From contig JAFLJL010014821.1 of assembly GCA_018398815.1 (NCBI GenBank), positions 27,501-37,500 on the forward strand: a stretch of DNA of 10,000 bases, written 5' to 3'. Under the pieces are notes generated by a model, which made no database searches, had not been told where the DNA came from, and saw only the letters and a program-made list of their open reading frames with translations. Shown here piece by piece: positions 8,976 to 10,000 of this stretch. The position numbers and the translations under genes were made by a program. The stretch's first letter is position 1. Each line of letters opens with the position of its first letter. This stretch comes from Conus ventricosus. Taxonomy: Eukaryota; Mollusca; Gastropoda; Neogastropoda; Conidae.

Positions 8976-9128
8976 CAAACACACACACACACACCCACAC
9001 ACACACACACCTACCCCACCCACCCACACACACACACACACCGGAACCAACACACACACACACACGCCCCCCCCCCCCCCCCCCCCCCCCACACACACCA
9101 CACACACGCACGCACGCACGCACGCATG

Positions 9129-9209
<81 letters not shown>

Positions 9210-9254
9210 CACACACACACGACACACACACACGACACACACACACACACACAC

Positions 9255-9304
<50 letters not shown>

Positions 9305-9318
9305 ACACACACACACAC
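8976..9318. repeat. (CA)n/(CACG)n array with poly-C insert
   Basis: CA tracts are interrupted by CCC variants, a 24-base poly-C at 9067-9090, (CGCA)n and CGCGCG at about 9107-9138, then about 180 bp of CA with periodic CGA interruptions (G at 9208, 9221, 9234 and 9255). It is almost entirely alternating purine-pyrimidine after 9091. Cys/Val and His/Thr frames are repeat translations. Confidence 0.95.
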
Positions 9319-9328
9319 GCCGTTTCAG

Positions 9329-9478
9329 ATGATGGCGATTGTCGTTTTCCTGGTCGTAAGCAGAAGTTCGTTTTCCAAGAATGTAAGGCGAGCTGTGGAG
9401 AAGGCAACCGGAAACGCTTTGGGTCATGTTTTGGAGGACGAGGAGGAGGAGAAGGAGGGTGGGCTGGAGGAGAACAGG
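9329..9478 (+). CDS. Candidate exon, TSP1-like cysteine domain (partial)
   Basis: A 150-bp segment lies between CCGTTTCAG (acceptor ending at 9328) and AGG|GTGAGG (donor GT at 9479-9480). Read with one base carried over from the previous exon, it is open throughout, and it ends with one base of the next codon, giving phase 1 at both ends. The peptide shows CKASCGEGNRKRFGSC, that is C-x3-C-x10-C with Gly-x-Gly after the second Cys and basic residues following. This matches the cysteine spacing of the first part of thrombospondin type 1 repeats. An aromatic residue sits where TSP1 has the last Trp before the first Cys. Another Cys lies 14 residues upstream. The C-terminal third is Gly/Glu-rich from a GGA repeat, and the later TSP1 cysteines are missing. 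TSP1 exons in animals are often phase 1-1, which fits. A pleiotrophin/midkine-type cysteine module is an alternative. In a second frame from the ATG at 9329, 55 codons start with a hydrophobic stretch, judged less likely. No partner exon was found, so the gene is unknown. Confidence 0.38.
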
Positions 9479-9822
9479 GTGAGGGGTGACGGTTAGTGTG
9501 TGAGTGTGTGTGTGGGGTGGGGGGGGGGGGTGGGGTGGGGTGGGGGTGAGGGCATGCTTCTACCCCACGCTTCACCATCTTCCCATCCATCACACACTTC
9601 GCTGTACTCGCCCGCATCACCTGTCATTGTCTGCGCTCACCTGACGTTTAAAGCTATGATGGTGTGGACCCCCCCACATGTTGGTCCGTGTTGTGTCCGT
9701 CCCTCAAGCCCAGGAGGGTCTGTCTACCTCACCGCTTGTCACTTCATCTCGCCCGCCGCCCGCCGCCCGCCATCGACCGCCACACGCTGCTATCTTGTCA
9801 TCGCCGTCAACTGACCGACCCC
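9479..9822. other. Unique region, no gene established
   Basis: This region follows the candidate donor. It holds GT-rich sequence, then a G-rich tract at 9514-9546 with runs of 4, 12, 4, 4 and 5 G separated by single T (quadruplex-prone), then unique C-rich DNA including CCGCCCGCCGCCCGCC near 9752-9768. Open frames here are short, Pro/Ser-rich and unrecognised. Confidence 0.45.
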
Positions 9823-9855
9823 CACGTCAGGGGCTGTGCGGTAATTGCACACACT
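9823..9855 (+). repeat. Orphan diverged copy of the minisatellite core
   Basis: CACGTCAGGGGCTGTGCGG at 9823-9841 followed by a CA tail matches the second half of the 4946-5636 core. It includes an exact 13-base match, AGGGGCTGTGCGG, in the same order after CACGT and before CACACAC. The spacing between CACGT and AGGGG is shortened, and the CCGCCAT part is not recognisable. Confidence 0.5.
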
Positions 9856-10000
9856 TTTTTTGTTTTTAGTTTTGAGACCCTATTCATTATTCCCCCACCC
9901 CACCTCTTCTTTCCCCTCCCTGGTCATCGATTCAGTTGTTTTTTTTAATTACACAGGCGTGCACGCACAGACAGACAGACACGCGCGCACGCGCGCACAC
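9856..10000. repeat. T-rich unique segment ending in (CAGA)n/(CGCA)n
   Basis: T and pyrimidine-rich unique sequence leads to a short (CAGA)n at about 9967-9980, then alternating ACGCGCGCACGCGCGC to the window edge. The repeat probably continues outside. No gene was recognised. Confidence 0.7.

Noticed and set aside
9329..9496. 55-codon frame starting Met-Met-Ala-Ile-Val-Val-Phe-Leu, resembling a secreted small protein
   Set aside because: It overlaps the cysteine-patterned frame in a different phase. The hydrophobic start is short, no cleavage site was identified, and the rest is Glu-rich from a GGA repeat. The splice-flanked frame fits better.

Overview
This window is eukaryotic nuclear DNA dominated by simple repeats, with no complete recognisable gene. 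More than half of it is microsatellite, minisatellite or homopolymer sequence: (GA)n, (CT)n/(CTGT)n, (ATC)n/(GTC)n/(ACC)n, (TCC)n, (CA)n and long poly-G/poly-C runs. There is no operon structure, no RNA gene and no bacterial or viral gene. Repeat load of this kind, with CpG-containing unique islands between the arrays, is what I would expect from a marine invertebrate such as a mollusc or a decapod crustacean. The taxon is an inference and no sequence here proves it.

Layout. 1-640: mostly unique DNA with a (GA)n tract and a poly-G. 640-1680: about 1 kb of almost pure polypyrimidine on the + strand, broken by one short unique island. 1681-1917: unique. 1918-2345: compound trinucleotide array with a 78-bp internal duplication. 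2422-2471: (TCC)n. 2472-3577: mostly unique, with poly-G and G-quadruplex-prone patches. 3578-3614: poly-C. 3783-4165: CpG-rich island with ETS-, YY1- and CRE-like sites and a good splice donor, the best promoter candidate here. 4167-4394: (CT)n then (GT)n. 4526-4882: minus-strand open frame containing a perfect 69-bp tandem duplication. 4946-5636: an 11-copy minisatellite whose core carries a CACGTG E-box and a CCGCCAT motif, separated by CA spacers that lengthen along the array. 5638-5849: short plus-strand open segment, possibly an exon. 5850-6535: unique, then (GT)n and (CA)n. 6536-8655: 2.1 kb of bare homopolymer runs, most likely unreliable consensus rather than real DNA. 8656-9318: unique sequence with decayed (GAT)n and (CA)n arrays. 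9329-9478: a candidate 150-bp exon with phase 1 at both ends, encoding a cysteine pattern like a thrombospondin type 1 (TSP1) repeat. 9479-10000: mostly unique, with an apparent orphan copy of the minisatellite core near 9823.

No joint function can be assigned. The coding candidates are isolated fragments, and introns or intergenic repeats would separate them from any partner exons. The most worthwhile items are the TSP1-like exon, the E-box minisatellite with its orphan copy, the in-frame 69-bp duplication, the CpG-rich promoter candidate, and the homopolymer block as an assembly warning.
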